Below the pieces are notes generated by a model that was not told the origin of the DNA, did not search any database, and worked only from the letters and a program-made list of their open reading frames with translations. A stretch of DNA of 32,865 nucleotides. Source: Methanocalculus alkaliphilus. GTDB lineage: Archaea > Halobacteriota > Methanomicrobia > Methanomicrobiales > Methanocorpusculaceae. The stretch lies in the NCBI RefSeq assembly GCF_024170505.1, contig NZ_JALJYG010000018.1, positions 1 to 32,865 of the forward strand. Direction: 5' to 3'. Both the position numbers and the translations under genes were made by a program. Of this stretch, positions 16,141 through 25,783 are shown piece by piece. Positions within the stretch are counted from its first letter, which is position 1. Each line of letters starts with the position of its first letter.

Positions 16141-17989
16141 TCAAATATCCTTTTCCTTTTATTCCCTGTCCGGGCGTGTCGATAGACCGTCTGAGCCAGA
16201 GTTCGGTGCAGATGATCCGCCAGATCTCCCCCGAATAGGAAGAGCGTCCATCAACAAACTCACGATAGCTTGCAAGCACCTCATCTGCATTCCAGTAGGG
16301 GCGTTGGGCGAATGAAGGGGAGGTGAGGATCGCAAGGATGCCGGGCTGCATCGCCCCCCTCATCCAGATCTCCTCGGGTGTTGAGAAGCCCCGTTTATCC
16401 ATCCGGCATCTGATCGCCTCTGGGAGGAGGCCTTTTGTTGCCTTTCGTAGGATGTACTTTGTTATGCCGTTTCTGATCTTCTGATCCTCGGGAAGGGATG
16501 CAAGATATTCGACGATACGATAGTCGAGGAATGGAACCCGGGATTCGATGGAGAAGGCCATTGAGGTTCTGTCTTCCCAATGGAGCATGTACGGGAGATT
16601 GGCACGGGTGAGATCGACAAGCAGCGTTTCGCCAAGTGTCCCCTGATATCGGGGCAGGGGATCAGGACGTACATTGCAGATCAGACCACGACGTTTCTTT
16701 CTAACCAGAACCTGGTGGAGAGCAGACCAGAAGAAGCTCCTGTGATGGCGGAGAATACCAAATAATTCGGAAAGAGCCAGAAGAGGACGTTTCGCCTGAA
16801 GAAGACCACGGATATGCGGAACATGGTAGGCGATATACCCACCGAGCAGCTCATCTGCCCCCTGCCCATCGAGGACGACCTTGACCCGCTTACTTGCTTC
16901 ACGCATGACACAGTACTGGGAGTAGATGGTGAGACTGGCGAACGGCTCGTCGTTGCTGGAGAGGAGGTGATCGAGATCCTCCCAGATGGTCTCTGTTCCG
17001 GGATAGGTTGGATGTGATTTCACCTCTGTATCCTCTGCAATTATATCGATATACTCGCTCTCATCGAACCGTTTGTCAGAGAAGCAGGCAGAGAATGTAT
17101 TCTGGAGTTTATTTCCTTTTTCCGGGTCCTCTTCATTCAGAATCCTGTTGATCAATACAGTCAGTGTCGATGAGTCAAGACCCCCTGAAAGGCATGTGCC
17201 AACCGGTACATCTGATCTGAGATGTACCCTGATCGCATCGGTCATAAGATCGAGGAAACCCCCGGCCGCCTCCTCATCATGTATCTCTCTCGATTGCAAT
17301 GCAGGGTTCATCGAGAGATTCCAGTATGCCGCCGGTTCCCCGACACCCTCTGCTGTCACTGTCATGGCATGGCCGGGGAGGAGCTGGAAGATACCGTCAA
17401 AGAAAGTCTCATCTGTATGATCGGCTAGACTCCATGCAAGAAAATCAGAGAGCCTCGCCTCATTTGGCCGTCTCCCTATTGCGGGGTTCTCCCGCAGTCC
17501 CTTAATCTCGGAGGCGAAGAAGAACGATCCATTGTTGACGGCATAATAGAATGGCTTAATCCCGAGGCGGTCCCGCGAGCAGAAGAGCTCTCCTTTCATA
17601 TTATCCCAGAGTGCAAATGCCCACATTCCATTGAATCGGGAGAGGCACTCCTTGCCCCACGCTGCATATGCATGGAGGATAACCTCGGTATCAGATTCTG
17701 AACGGAATATGTATCCGAGATTCTTCAGTTCTTCCCTGAGTTCCTTATAATTATAGATCTCGCCATTATAGACGATCCAGAGGGTCTCTTCGGCATTTGA
17801 CATTGGTTGATGCCCAGCCCCGGAGAGATCGATGATGGCAAGGCGGCGGTGGGTAAGACCGATACGGTCACTGATATAGATTCCATCACCGTCCGGACCC
17901 CTATGGGCGAGGGTTGCGGACATCCGGTGGAGGAGATCAGAGTCGATCTGATCCCCATCTATGACAAACTGCCCTGCAATGCCGCACAT
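16124..17989 (-). CDS. asnB: Asparagine synthase (glutamine-hydrolysing) family amidotransferase
   Basis: This 621-residue class II glutamine amidotransferase has the N-terminal nucleophile Cys2 (MCGIAGQF), glutaminase motifs LAHRGPDG and VYNGEIYNY, and a C-terminal ATP-pyrophosphatase domain with the PP-loop SGGLDSS at about 268-274. Both half-reactions therefore look intact. The textbook product is asparagine. However, the gene is the last of a minus-strand run of three nucleotide-sugar genes, 62 bases after the aminotransferase, and AsnB homologues in glycan clusters can amidate the carboxyl of uronic acid sugars. I cannot decide between these roles from sequence. Its stop overlaps hicA tail to tail. 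Confidence 0.93.
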   Translation of the reverse strand: MCGIAGQFVIDGDQIDSDLLHRMSATLAHRGPDGDGIYISDRIGLTHRRLAIIDLSGAGHQPMSNAEETLWIVYNGEIYNYKELREELKNLGYIFRSESDTEVILHAYAAWGKECLSRFNGMWAFALWDNMKGELFCSRDRLGIKPFYYAVNNGSFFFASEIKGLRENPAIGRRPNEARLSDFLAWSLADHTDETFFDGIFQLLPGHAMTVTAEGVGEPAAYWNLSMNPALQSREIHDEEAAGGFLDLMTDAIRVHLRSDVPVGTCLSGGLDSSTLTVLINRILNEEDPEKGNKLQNTFSACFSDKRFDESEYIDIIAEDTEVKSHPTYPGTETIWEDLDHLLSSNDEPFASLTIYSQYCVMREASKRVKVVLDGQGADELLGGYIAYHVPHIRGLLQAKRPLLALSELFGILRHHRSFFWSALHQVLVRKKRRGLICNVRPDPLPRYQGTLGETLLVDLTRANLPYMLHWEDRTSMAFSIESRVPFLDYRIVEYLASLPEDQKIRNGITKYILRKATKGLLPEAIRCRMDKRGFSTPEEIWMRGAMQPGILAILTSPSFAQRPYWNADEVLASYREFVDGRSSYSGEIWRIICTELWLRRSIDTPGQGIKGKGYLIKEIN

Positions 17990-18050
17990 CTGATATATCT
18001 ACGATTTTGATAGGTAAAAATGATGCTCTGAAAGCTCGCGGGATGTGGTG

Positions 18051-19136
18051 TCATCCGGTGATTTTATTAAGAGCATGGCATACCATCTCGCATTCCTTCA
18101 TTGTGATCCGTGGATGTACCGGAAGACTGAGTACGCTCTTTGCGAGAGTCCGGGCAACCGGGCATTTTGTCTTGTAGTCGGCAAAGACCGGCTGATCAGG
18201 GAGTGCAATCGGATAATGAACCGCGGTTCCGATGCCGTTATCTTTGAGATACACCATCAGGTCATCCCTTGAGAGGGGGCGCTCATCAGTCACCCGGATG
18301 ACATACTGATGGTACACATGCCGGACTCCGGGCATCACTGCGGGGGTGATGATGCCGGGGACTCTGATATGAGTATCATAGTACCTAGCGTTTTCCCTTC
18401 GTCGATCAGTGTACTGTTCGAGCCTGCCAAGTTGCACCAGCCCGATAGCTGCTGCGATATTGGTCATCCGGTAGTTGTAGCCGATCAGGGTATGGAGATA
18501 CTTCTCGCTCTGGCCATGATTTGCATAAAGCCGTGCCTTGCGTGCGATCTCCGGATCATTTGTTGTGATCATCCCACCCTCTCCGGTCGTCATATTTTTT
18601 GTCGGATAGAAGGAGAAGGAGCCAAATGTTCCAAAGCTTCCTGCCCTCCGCCCCTGATACTCAGCCCCATGCGCCTGGGCGGCATCCTCGAAGAGCATGA
18701 GTGTGTGGTCAGAGCAGATCTCCTGGAGTGCATTGAGATCAAATGGCTGTCCAAAAAGGTGAACCCCCATCACCGCTTTTGTTTTTTGTGTGATCACCTC
18801 TGCCACCGATATAGGATCGATGGTGAAGGTTATTGGATCAACATCCGCAAAGACAGGAGTTGCTCCGCACATCAAAACACTGCTGGCGGTGGCAAAGAAG
18901 GTGAAGGCAGGGACGATCACCTCATCGCCGGGTCCGATCCCGGCGGCGAGCATCCCGGCATGAAGCGATGTGGTTCCGTTTGAGGTTGCGATGGCATGTT
19001 GTGTGCTGCAGTATCCGGCAAATGCCTCTTCAAATGCAGCCACCTTCGGGCCTGAGGCGAGCATGCCGGATCGGATCACCGCTGTGGCTGCTTCGACCTC
19101 TTCATCCCCAAGGTCAGGTTGTGCAATCGGTATCAA
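18051..19136 (-). CDS. DegT/DnrJ/EryC1/StrS-family sugar aminotransferase (WbpE/WlbC-like)
   Basis: This 361-residue PLP-dependent enzyme transfers an amino group to a keto sugar nucleotide. The Schiff-base lysine is K180 in FYPTKNMTTGEGG; cofactor-site motifs include ATSNGTTSLHAG and FEDAAQAHGAEYQGR. In the neighbouring context (a UDP-sugar 6-dehydrogenase and a MocA-type 3-dehydrogenase) it most likely makes UDP-3-amino-GlcNAc uronic acid, as WbpE/WlbC does in the UDP-GlcNAc3NAcA pathway. Its start directly follows the stop of the dehydrogenase gene, so the two are coupled. Other positions on the sugar cannot be excluded without substrate data. Confidence 0.92.
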   Translation of the reverse strand: MIPIAQPDLGDEEVEAATAVIRSGMLASGPKVAAFEEAFAGYCSTQHAIATSNGTTSLHAGMLAAGIGPGDEVIVPAFTFFATASSVLMCGATPVFADVDPITFTIDPISVAEVITQKTKAVMGVHLFGQPFDLNALQEICSDHTLMLFEDAAQAHGAEYQGRRAGSFGTFGSFSFYPTKNMTTGEGGMITTNDPEIARKARLYANHGQSEKYLHTLIGYNYRMTNIAAAIGLVQLGRLEQYTDRRRENARYYDTHIRVPGIITPAVMPGVRHVYHQYVIRVTDERPLSRDDLMVYLKDNGIGTAVHYPIALPDQPVFADYKTKCPVARTLAKSVLSLPVHPRITMKECEMVCHALNKITG

Positions 19137-20594
19137 TCAGATCACCGTATGGTTGTTCTTATCGCCCCGGCCGATCCCCTTATAGATGAACCCGGCGTTG
19201 ATGAATGAGTCGGGATCGATTGTATTGCGCCCATCAACGATCACCGGGTGGTCTTCCCCTGAGAGCCACTTCACGGTTAGAGGATCAAGATTCCGGTATT
19301 CAGAATGGCCGGTGAAGATGACGATCGTATCTGCATCGCGGAGAACGGTATCCAGATTGTCTTCTATCGGAACGCCTGCTTCATCATCTGCAACAAACGG
19401 ATCATGCACCATCATGCCTGCACCATACCCCTCCATCTCATTATAGAATGGTTCAGACGGGGTATTTCGGGCATCACCCGAGTCGTTGATGAACGCCCAG
19501 CCAAGGAGGGCAATATGCGATTCGGCAACATCTATCCCTGCACGATCCTGCGCATCTCTTGTCAGCTGTGCCATGTGGGATGGCATGAAGTCGTTGATCG
19601 CCCGGGCAACCCCGAAGATCGAATGCTGGCCGTGGGGATACCAGAGCTCGCCGCCGAGCTGCTGAGCACCCCGCTCAAGGTGCCAGGTGTCTTTTGTCAG
19701 GCAGTGGCCCCCGACCCCGGCACCAGGCCAGAGGATTGCCCGAGTGATCCCCTCTCCTTTCAGTGAATCGATACCTTTCCGGACATCATAGACATTGACA
19801 CCCATCGCCTCACAGTGGAGTGCGAGCTGATTTGCTGCTGCTATCTGGAGGTCTCGGAATGCGTTTTCTGCAGTCTTTGTCACCTCAGCCGCGGTTGCCG
19901 TCATCGGGATGATGCTACCGGTGGTCAGCACAGGAATGTACAGTTCAATAGCGCGCCGGGTACTTGGATCATCAATCCCACCGACAATCCGGTCGTGCTC
20001 CCGGATATTCTTCAGGAGCCTGCCAACCATTACCCGCTCCGGGGCATGGGCGAGTGCAAAGTCCTCGCCTGCACGGAGGCCGGATTCCCCTTCGAGTATC
20101 TCCCGTGCCATGCCTGTGGTCGTGCCCGGGGTGATGGTGGACTCAAGGACGACAAGGGCACCTTCTGAGAGGTACTTCCCTGTCTGCCTGAGTCCCTCCT
20201 GCAAAGGTCCAAAGTCCGGGATGAGATCTTTTGGATTGGCAAACGGCGTCTGTATGGCAAGGCAGATGGCATCGCACTCTGCAATTCTTGAAAAATCTGC
20301 AGTGCATTCAAATTTCCCTCCAGAGACGACCTTTGAGATCAGATCACCCAGTTCCGGCTCATCCTTATCGAGTGGGGACTCGCCCCGGTTGATCAACTCA
20401 ATTTTATATCCTGAGCTTTTGGAATCCCGCTGAAACCCATAGACTTTCTGAAATTCAGGGGCATCGGCAAAGAGGGCAGCTGCCGGGATGCCGACATACC
20501 CCATCCCAATTACGCCGACTGTTTTGATCGGACCGCGTTTCTCTATGATAGCTGTGAGACGGTTCTGGTACTTCTTCTGATGATGGTCGGTCAT
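19137..20594 (-). CDS. UDP-sugar 6-dehydrogenase (UDP-GlcNAc/UDP-ManNAc dehydrogenase type)
   Basis: This 485-residue NAD-dependent enzyme oxidises C6 of a UDP-sugar to a carboxylate in two steps. The N-terminal Rossmann domain has VGVIGMGYVGIPAAALFAD (about 26-44), the middle domain carries EVTKTAENAFRDLQIAAANQ, and the catalytic cysteine is C298 in GAGVGGHCLTKD. The C-terminal UDP-binding domain follows (IALLGWAFINDSGDARNTPS, then GHSEYRNLD). It most resembles the acetamido-sugar branch (WecC/WbpA) rather than plain UDP-glucose dehydrogenase. It lies between the MocA-type dehydrogenase and the aminotransferase, consistent with synthesis of a diamino uronic acid donor for the N-glycan. Confidence 0.93.
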   Translation of the reverse strand: MTDHHQKKYQNRLTAIIEKRGPIKTVGVIGMGYVGIPAAALFADAPEFQKVYGFQRDSKSSGYKIELINRGESPLDKDEPELGDLISKVVSGGKFECTADFSRIAECDAICLAIQTPFANPKDLIPDFGPLQEGLRQTGKYLSEGALVVLESTITPGTTTGMAREILEGESGLRAGEDFALAHAPERVMVGRLLKNIREHDRIVGGIDDPSTRRAIELYIPVLTTGSIIPMTATAAEVTKTAENAFRDLQIAAANQLALHCEAMGVNVYDVRKGIDSLKGEGITRAILWPGAGVGGHCLTKDTWHLERGAQQLGGELWYPHGQHSIFGVARAINDFMPSHMAQLTRDAQDRAGIDVAESHIALLGWAFINDSGDARNTPSEPFYNEMEGYGAGMMVHDPFVADDEAGVPIEDNLDTVLRDADTIVIFTGHSEYRNLDPLTVKWLSGEDHPVIVDGRNTIDPDSFINAGFIYKGIGRGDKNNHTVI

Positions 20595-20767
20595 GGTCTT
20601 ATCCTTTTATATGATCTGTGGATTGAATACGATGGCAGCGATATTTCGGGGTTCCATAAAGGTAGTTGTCATGCTCGAAGGCGAGTCCTCACTACCTGTA
20701 TTAACTGCAAGGGAAGAGAACTGGTAGGCAGGATCCCCTTCGATCGTACAGTTCTGGTTCTCTCCTA

Positions 20768-21682
20768 TCACCTGGAAATCCCCCGCTGGATCGCCTCACA
20801 GATCCTTAGATTTGTCAGCCCCTCTTCAGGCGTCACATCAAACATTCTGCCATCCCTGGCAGCCCGGACAAATGCCTGAAGTTCGACCTTCAATGGCTCG
20901 ACCTTATTCACGAGCACCTTCTCGATGATATTCTCCTGTCGGTATAAGCCGTTCGTCTGATCATAGGTCTCCGGTTTCCGGTATACATAGATCTCCTGGG
21001 TCATGAAATCGCCCTCGACTGTTCGCTCTTCTTCCTCGATGTATATTGATCGAATCTTTTTCGCGGATTTTCTGGAAGCAGAGAGGTAGAAGGAGGTCGA
21101 ATCAACTCCTCCAAGGACATGGGCGATGTCTTTGCTTCCGCGTACTGAGAAGGAATACTCTGAATCCGGGAAGAAGGCGTTAACGAGGATGTCAATGTCA
21201 TGGATCATCAGGTCCTCGACGATCGAGGCATCGGTGATTCTGCCGGATGCCGGATTGTGGCGGTGGAAGGCGATATACCGGGGGGCTTTAGCGATTCTTT
21301 GGATCTCTGGGACGATCGGGTTAAAACGCTCGATATGACCGACACCTACAACAATCCCCTCAGGAATCTCCTGTATCAGCTGCTCCGCCTCGGACACGGT
21401 GGCGCAGATCGGTTTTTCGATCAGGGTATGCACCCCCGATGCGATCACCTGCTTTGCAGTCTCGAAGTGGTACCGGGTGGGAACCACGAGCGAGACAAGG
21501 TCGACCTTCCTGAGCATTTCATCAATCGAGGAGCAGACCTCAGCTCCCGTCTGGGCAGCGACCTCTTCAGCACTCTTTGCATCAAGATCAAAGACATAGG
21601 TCACCCCGACCTCTTTTAGTTCATTGTAGATGCGGGCATGATTTCTGCCCATCACCCCCACTCCGATAACACCAACGTCCAT
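20768..21682 (-). CDS. Gfo/Idh/MocA-family sugar-nucleotide dehydrogenase (WbpB/WlbA-like)
   Basis: This 304-residue NAD(P)-dependent oxidoreductase has the N-terminal GVIGVGVMGRNHARIY dinucleotide motif and the family EKP motif at 89-91 (LIEKPICATVSEAEQ), followed by a C-terminal alpha/beta substrate domain with VGHIERFNP and EDLMIHDIDIL. WbpB/WlbA enzymes oxidise C3 of UDP-GlcNAc uronic acid to prepare it for transamination, and this gene precedes the 6-dehydrogenase and the aminotransferase in the same direction. The acetyltransferase (WbpD/WlbB) that would complete UDP-GlcNAc3NAcA is not in the window. There is no clear Shine-Dalgarno site before the ATG. Confidence 0.88.
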   Translation of the reverse strand: MDVGVIGVGVMGRNHARIYNELKEVGVTYVFDLDAKSAEEVAAQTGAEVCSSIDEMLRKVDLVSLVVPTRYHFETAKQVIASGVHTLIEKPICATVSEAEQLIQEIPEGIVVGVGHIERFNPIVPEIQRIAKAPRYIAFHRHNPASGRITDASIVEDLMIHDIDILVNAFFPDSEYSFSVRGSKDIAHVLGGVDSTSFYLSASRKSAKKIRSIYIEEEERTVEGDFMTQEIYVYRKPETYDQTNGLYRQENIIEKVLVNKVEPLKVELQAFVRAARDGRMFDVTPEEGLTNLRICEAIQRGISR

Positions 21683-21846
21683 CTGATTAACCCCGACTGT
21701 TCTGGATCATTATCGGTTTTCATCTTGTAAAACAGGATCTGTACTCTGAGGAGGTTCGAGAAGAAGATAACCAGATTGCACTGCCTGCCCGTTCGTGTGG
21801 CAGAATTAATAGTGCCGGGTACAAACAGGTTATCATGCAGATGGCG

Positions 21847-21860
21847 TACTTAAAATATCC
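21847..21860 (+). promoter_or_regulatory. TATA-like element of the glycosyltransferase-aglB unit
   Basis: TACTTAAAATATCC is the best TATA candidate in the divergent gap between the MocA-type dehydrogenase and the glycosyltransferase. It lies about 80 bases before the ATG at 21934. A near-complete Shine-Dalgarno site, GGAGTGAT at 21919-21926, follows seven bases before that ATG. Confidence 0.35.
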
Positions 21861-21933
21861 AGCATTAATTCACGGGTCGAAGGATCAGATTGAATGTTCA
21901 TTATTCTGGAAAGATACCGGAGTGATCTGATCG

Positions 21934-23094
21934 ATGGGTGAGAAACGGCGTATCCTCCTCGTCTCGACGCAGGATTACATCCACCATCCGATCCCATCCC
22001 GCCATCATTATATCTGCGAGGAGCTGGCACTCCGGCATGACGTTCATGTTCCACACTTTCATGTCAGCCGGGGAGAAGAGAGGGAGACGAGGCTGAAGGT
22101 GCATGAGGCGACGCTCTTCCCCTTCCAGAGTCCGCTGCTTCATTATACACTGAATGCCCCCCACCATTTCAGGGTGATCAACCGGATCATTAAGGAGGAG
22201 GATATCGATATCGTTGTCGGGGCGCATGTCCTCGCCGGAGCTGCGATGATCCGGGCAGCAGAGAAACATGAAATTCCGGTTCTCTTCGATCTCAAGGACT
22301 GGTTTCCTGACTCTGCTGCTGCTTATTATAATAACCGTATCCTCAAAGAGGCAATCCGGTCGACCGTCTGGAATATTACCCGGTGGAATCTCTCTCATAG
22401 CACCCGGGTGACGACGGTATCACCCTCCCTGGTTCGTCAGCTGGCAGAGTATGGGTTCTCTGCCGGGCTCATCACAAACGGTGTTAATACCGATCTCTTC
22501 TATCCACGTGATATAGGGGTCTGTAAGCGAGATATAGGGCTCGATCCGGAGAGTTTTGTGATAGGCTTTGCAGGGAGCGTCGAGCGCTGGTATGCCATCG
22601 ATCAATTGATCAGGATGCTCCCTGAGATCCGATCCTTCTGCCCGGAGGTTCATCTCCTTATTGTCGGCGGCTCCCTCTTCACCGACTATATTGAGGAGCT
22701 GCAGGCGCTTGTTCTCTCGCTCGGACTCTCGGAGATGGTTACGTTCACCGGCGGAAAGCGGTATGATGAACTCCCGCTCTACATGAATGCGATGGATGTC
22801 TGCACCATCCCTCTTTCTCCACCGCAGTGGGTGCAGATAGCACTTCCAAACAAGTTTTTTGAATATTCTGCATGCTCAAGGCCGATCCTCTCAACCCCGA
22901 TCCCGGATGTCGAGGCGATCGGGGGGCCTCATCTTCATATCTATCGAAGCCCGGGTGAGTTTGTTAATACGGTTCGGCAGATCTACCTTGAGAGGGTGGA
23001 GTATACCATTGATTTCTCCCGTTTCTCCTGGAAGAGGAAGGCAGCCGAATTTGAGACTGTAATAGAAGAGGTCCTCTCCGGCGGGGATCGATAA
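21934..23094 (+). CDS. Glycosyltransferase, GT-B fold (GT4-like)
   Basis: This 386-residue cytosolic glycosyltransferase should add a sugar to the lipid-linked glycan. The N-terminal acceptor domain contains ILLVSTQDYIHHPIPSRHHY and VLFDLKDWFPDSAAAYY. The hinge and donor-binding domain contain LITNGVNTDLFYP, IGFAGSVERWYAIDQL, HLLIVGGSLF and the C-terminal nucleotide-sugar region PNKFFEYSACSRPILST, where the family glutamate sits. The sugar donor and linkage cannot be told. It is followed after 40 bases by aglB on the same strand, pointing to N-glycan assembly. A strong Shine-Dalgarno site supports the start. Confidence 0.92.
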   Translation: MGEKRRILLVSTQDYIHHPIPSRHHYICEELALRHDVHVPHFHVSRGEERETRLKVHEATLFPFQSPLLHYTLNAPHHFRVINRIIKEEDIDIVVGAHVLAGAAMIRAAEKHEIPVLFDLKDWFPDSAAAYYNNRILKEAIRSTVWNITRWNLSHSTRVTTVSPSLVRQLAEYGFSAGLITNGVNTDLFYPRDIGVCKRDIGLDPESFVIGFAGSVERWYAIDQLIRMLPEIRSFCPEVHLLIVGGSLFTDYIEELQALVLSLGLSEMVTFTGGKRYDELPLYMNAMDVCTIPLSPPQWVQIALPNKFFEYSACSRPILSTPIPDVEAIGGPHLHIYRSPGEFVNTVRQIYLERVEYTIDFSRFSWKRKAAEFETVIEEVLSGGDR

Positions 23095-23134
23095 ATACTA
23101 TCTATTATTATGCCCTGATGCATAGATTGATCAT

Positions 23135-25768
23135 ATGCTTAAGGGGTCGAATATTCAGATAACCAGGCGAACGATCAGGTATTCATTCATCGGTGCCTGT
23201 TTAATCGCCTTTTCCCTCCTCACTTTCTGGCTGCGGACCCTGCCGATCCCCAGGATTGTATCCGACGACTGGGTTAATCTCCTTGGGAATGATCCCTGGT
23301 ACAGTCTTCGCCAGATCGAACAGATGGCTCTTGATTTCCCTGCGTACTCCTGGTTTGATCCAATGTCGCATTTCCCGGTTGGTGAGGCAATTTACTGGGG
23401 TCCGCTCTTCAGGTTGCTTGCGGTCGTTCTTGTGATCCTGGCGGGAGCCTCCACTCGCCCGGAGATTATGTATGTCGCCTCGTTCCTTCCTCCGCTGATG
23501 GCAGTTGCAATGGTACCGGTGATGTACGGACTCGGTGCCAAGCTTGTGGACTGGAAGACCGGGCTTGTCTCTGCCGGATTTATCTCGGTTATCGCGGGCC
23601 AGTATGCGTACCGTTCACTGTACTCGTTTGTTGATCACCATATCACCGAGACGCTCTTCTCAGCACTCTTCTGTTTGTGTTTTATCATTGCGATGATGAA
23701 ACTGAAGGAGAGCGGGGTGAGACTCACTGATCTTCAGAGCCTGAAGAATCCGGTGCTGACCTATCCGGCACTTGCAGGGTTTGCATTCCTCCTCGGGTTT
23801 TACAATATGACGACGATGGTGATCTTCGGTGTGATTGTGGTCATCTATACGATCATCCAGATGCTGCTTGACCATATCCGCAAAGAGGCATCTGATTATC
23901 TCATCCTGACAAACTGTGTCACATTTTTCGTGGTTATTCTCGGGATCATTCCGTTTGGATTGAAACAGACAGGGTTTGGTGTTGGAGTCTATGGCCCCGG
24001 GAACATCATCGTCTATGGTCTGATAATCATCGGCACGCTTCTCCTCTATGCTATCTCCCAGTATCTGTCAGATAATCCCTGGTACTTCTATCCGGCGTCT
24101 CTTGTTGGTCTGACCATCGCCTCTCTGATTGTTGGTTTGCTGGCATTGCCAAATCTGACGCGGGGATATATAGGACAGTTCACCGCTGTCTTCGGAATGC
24201 GGGCCGAGGTACTCACCGTCCAGGAGGCGATGCCCTGGCAGTTTGCAAATGCAGTATCGGTCTTCAACTGGGGGTGGATTCTTGTTGCCGGGGGGACTGT
24301 GTACCTTCTATATCGGATCTGGAAACAGAATAATGCCCCCGCACTCTTCACACTCATCTGGTTTGCCCTCATCTTCCTTGCAACCACCCGGCAGGTCCGG
24401 TTTGAGTACTATCTTGCCGCGAATATCGCGCTATTAGCTGCGCTTGCTGTTGGTGCGGTGATGCAGATCGGCGGCCGGGATCTCCTCCGGATGGCGGGCA
24501 TTGAAAAGCTCCTTGATCCGCAGAATGAGATCCCACCCGAGATGCCCCCCGCAGAGCCGGAAGGAGCAGAAAAGAAGGGGAGGAAAGAGAAAAAACCACA
24601 GAAAACAACTGCAGAATCTTCTGGCAGCCCTCTCCGGGTGGGACTCCTTGTAGTGACGGTGATCATCGCCCTCCTCTTTGCCTGGTCGGGTGTGTCCGCA
24701 AATATCATGATGGGATCAAATGTCGGTGGTGGAATCAATTCCGACTGGAAAGCCGCCCTTGTCTGGCTGGGGGAGAATACCCCGGATCCCGGTGTGGATT
24801 ATTATGAGATCTTTGATACACCACAAATGCGTGGTGTGTATGAATATCCTCCCGAGGCTTACGGTGTCATGTCGTGGTGGGATTACGGCCACTGGATCAC
24901 CTTCGTCTCCAAACGGATACCGCATGCAAACCCGTTCCAGCGTGGTGCAGTGACTGCAGGTGGCTTCTTCATGGAGACGGATGGAGAGAAAGCATCGGCC
25001 ACACTTGAAGAGTTAGGTATCCGGTATGTGATCACTGACATCGAGATGGCGACCGGAAAGTTCTGGGCGATGGCAACCTGGCCTGACCCGGTGAATGCCA
25101 CCAGACCATTCCAGCAGGTTATGCTCTACCAGCAGTCGCCCACAACGGGTTCATACCAATCGATTCAGCTCTACAGGGAGACGTACTATCAGACGATGAT
25201 CCAGCGGCTTCATGTTTTTGATGGTTCGGCGACACCGGCCGGAGAGATTCTCGTCGTCGAGTCAGCTCCTGCATCTGCACTGGGGCTTGGAACAAGCCCA
25301 TACCCGGTGATCACCAACGTCCAGCAGGCAGACACAACTGAGGATGCACGGCGGTACATCGAGGAATTCACCCGGGCTGCCCCGGCGAACCATTCTGCCG
25401 AGATCCTCTCCCCGGAGATGTTTACACCATCGACAGACCTTGATGCACTGCAGCGGTTCAGGCTTGCCTACGAATCCCCGACAAATGTCCTTAGCAGTGG
25501 CGGCGATATCCGGTATGTGAAGATCTTCGAGTTCGTCTCCGGTGCAGTTCTCGAAGGAGAAGGAACGATTGAGGTGCCGGTTGAGACGAATACCGGCAGG
25601 ACATTCACCTACCGGCAGGAGAGCCGGGACGGGATCTTTGTGCTGCCGTATCCGACCGAGGCCGGGCCGGATGATGTGGTTGTGGCAACAGGACCGTATC
25701 GGATTGTTGAGACGGGGCAGGAGATTTCGGTGTCGTACCGGGCGGTGATGGAAGGTTTGAGGATTTGA
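23135..25768 (+). CDS. aglB: Dolichyl-phosphooligosaccharide-protein glycotransferase AglB (STT3 family)
   Basis: This 877-residue oligosaccharyltransferase transfers a preassembled glycan from a polyprenyl phosphate carrier to Asn in N-X-S/T sequons outside the cell. The membrane half (about 1-450) has the acidic metal-site motif LGNDPWYSLRQIEQM in the first external loop and FVDHHITETLF later. A charged Pro/Glu/Lys-rich linker (about 462-502) precedes a further transmembrane helix (about 503-523). The soluble catalytic half starts with the signature WWDYG at 581-585 (VMSWWDYGHWITFVSKR). Size and order are standard for euryarchaeal AglB; the lysine-rich linker is longer than I would expect. 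Targets usually include S-layer protein and archaellins. It is flanked by sugar-nucleotide, glycosyltransferase and ABC exporter genes. Confidence 0.95.
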   Translation: MLKGSNIQITRRTIRYSFIGACLIAFSLLTFWLRTLPIPRIVSDDWVNLLGNDPWYSLRQIEQMALDFPAYSWFDPMSHFPVGEAIYWGPLFRLLAVVLVILAGASTRPEIMYVASFLPPLMAVAMVPVMYGLGAKLVDWKTGLVSAGFISVIAGQYAYRSLYSFVDHHITETLFSALFCLCFIIAMMKLKESGVRLTDLQSLKNPVLTYPALAGFAFLLGFYNMTTMVIFGVIVVIYTIIQMLLDHIRKEASDYLILTNCVTFFVVILGIIPFGLKQTGFGVGVYGPGNIIVYGLIIIGTLLLYAISQYLSDNPWYFYPASLVGLTIASLIVGLLALPNLTRGYIGQFTAVFGMRAEVLTVQEAMPWQFANAVSVFNWGWILVAGGTVYLLYRIWKQNNAPALFTLIWFALIFLATTRQVRFEYYLAANIALLAALAVGAVMQIGGRDLLRMAGIEKLLDPQNEIPPEMPPAEPEGAEKKGRKEKKPQKTTAESSGSPLRVGLLVVTVIIALLFAWSGVSANIMMGSNVGGGINSDWKAALVWLGENTPDPGVDYYEIFDTPQMRGVYEYPPEAYGVMSWWDYGHWITFVSKRIPHANPFQRGAVTAGGFFMETDGEKASATLEELGIRYVITDIEMATGKFWAMATWPDPVNATRPFQQVMLYQQSPTTGSYQSIQLYRETYYQTMIQRLHVFDGSATPAGEILVVESAPASALGLGTSPYPVITNVQQADTTEDARRYIEEFTRAAPANHSAEILSPEMFTPSTDLDALQRFRLAYESPTNVLSSGGDIRYVKIFEFVSGAVLEGEGTIEVPVETNTGRTFTYRQESRDGIFVLPYPTEAGPDDVVVATGPYRIVETGQEISVSYRAVMEGLRI

Positions 25769-25783
25769 AGAGGAATCTCTCAA

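Noticed and set aside
20595-20767. Possible small gene between the two sugar dehydrogenases
   Set aside because: The 173-base gap has no convincing start, Shine-Dalgarno site or conserved motif on either strand, and it is too short for the missing acetyltransferase.
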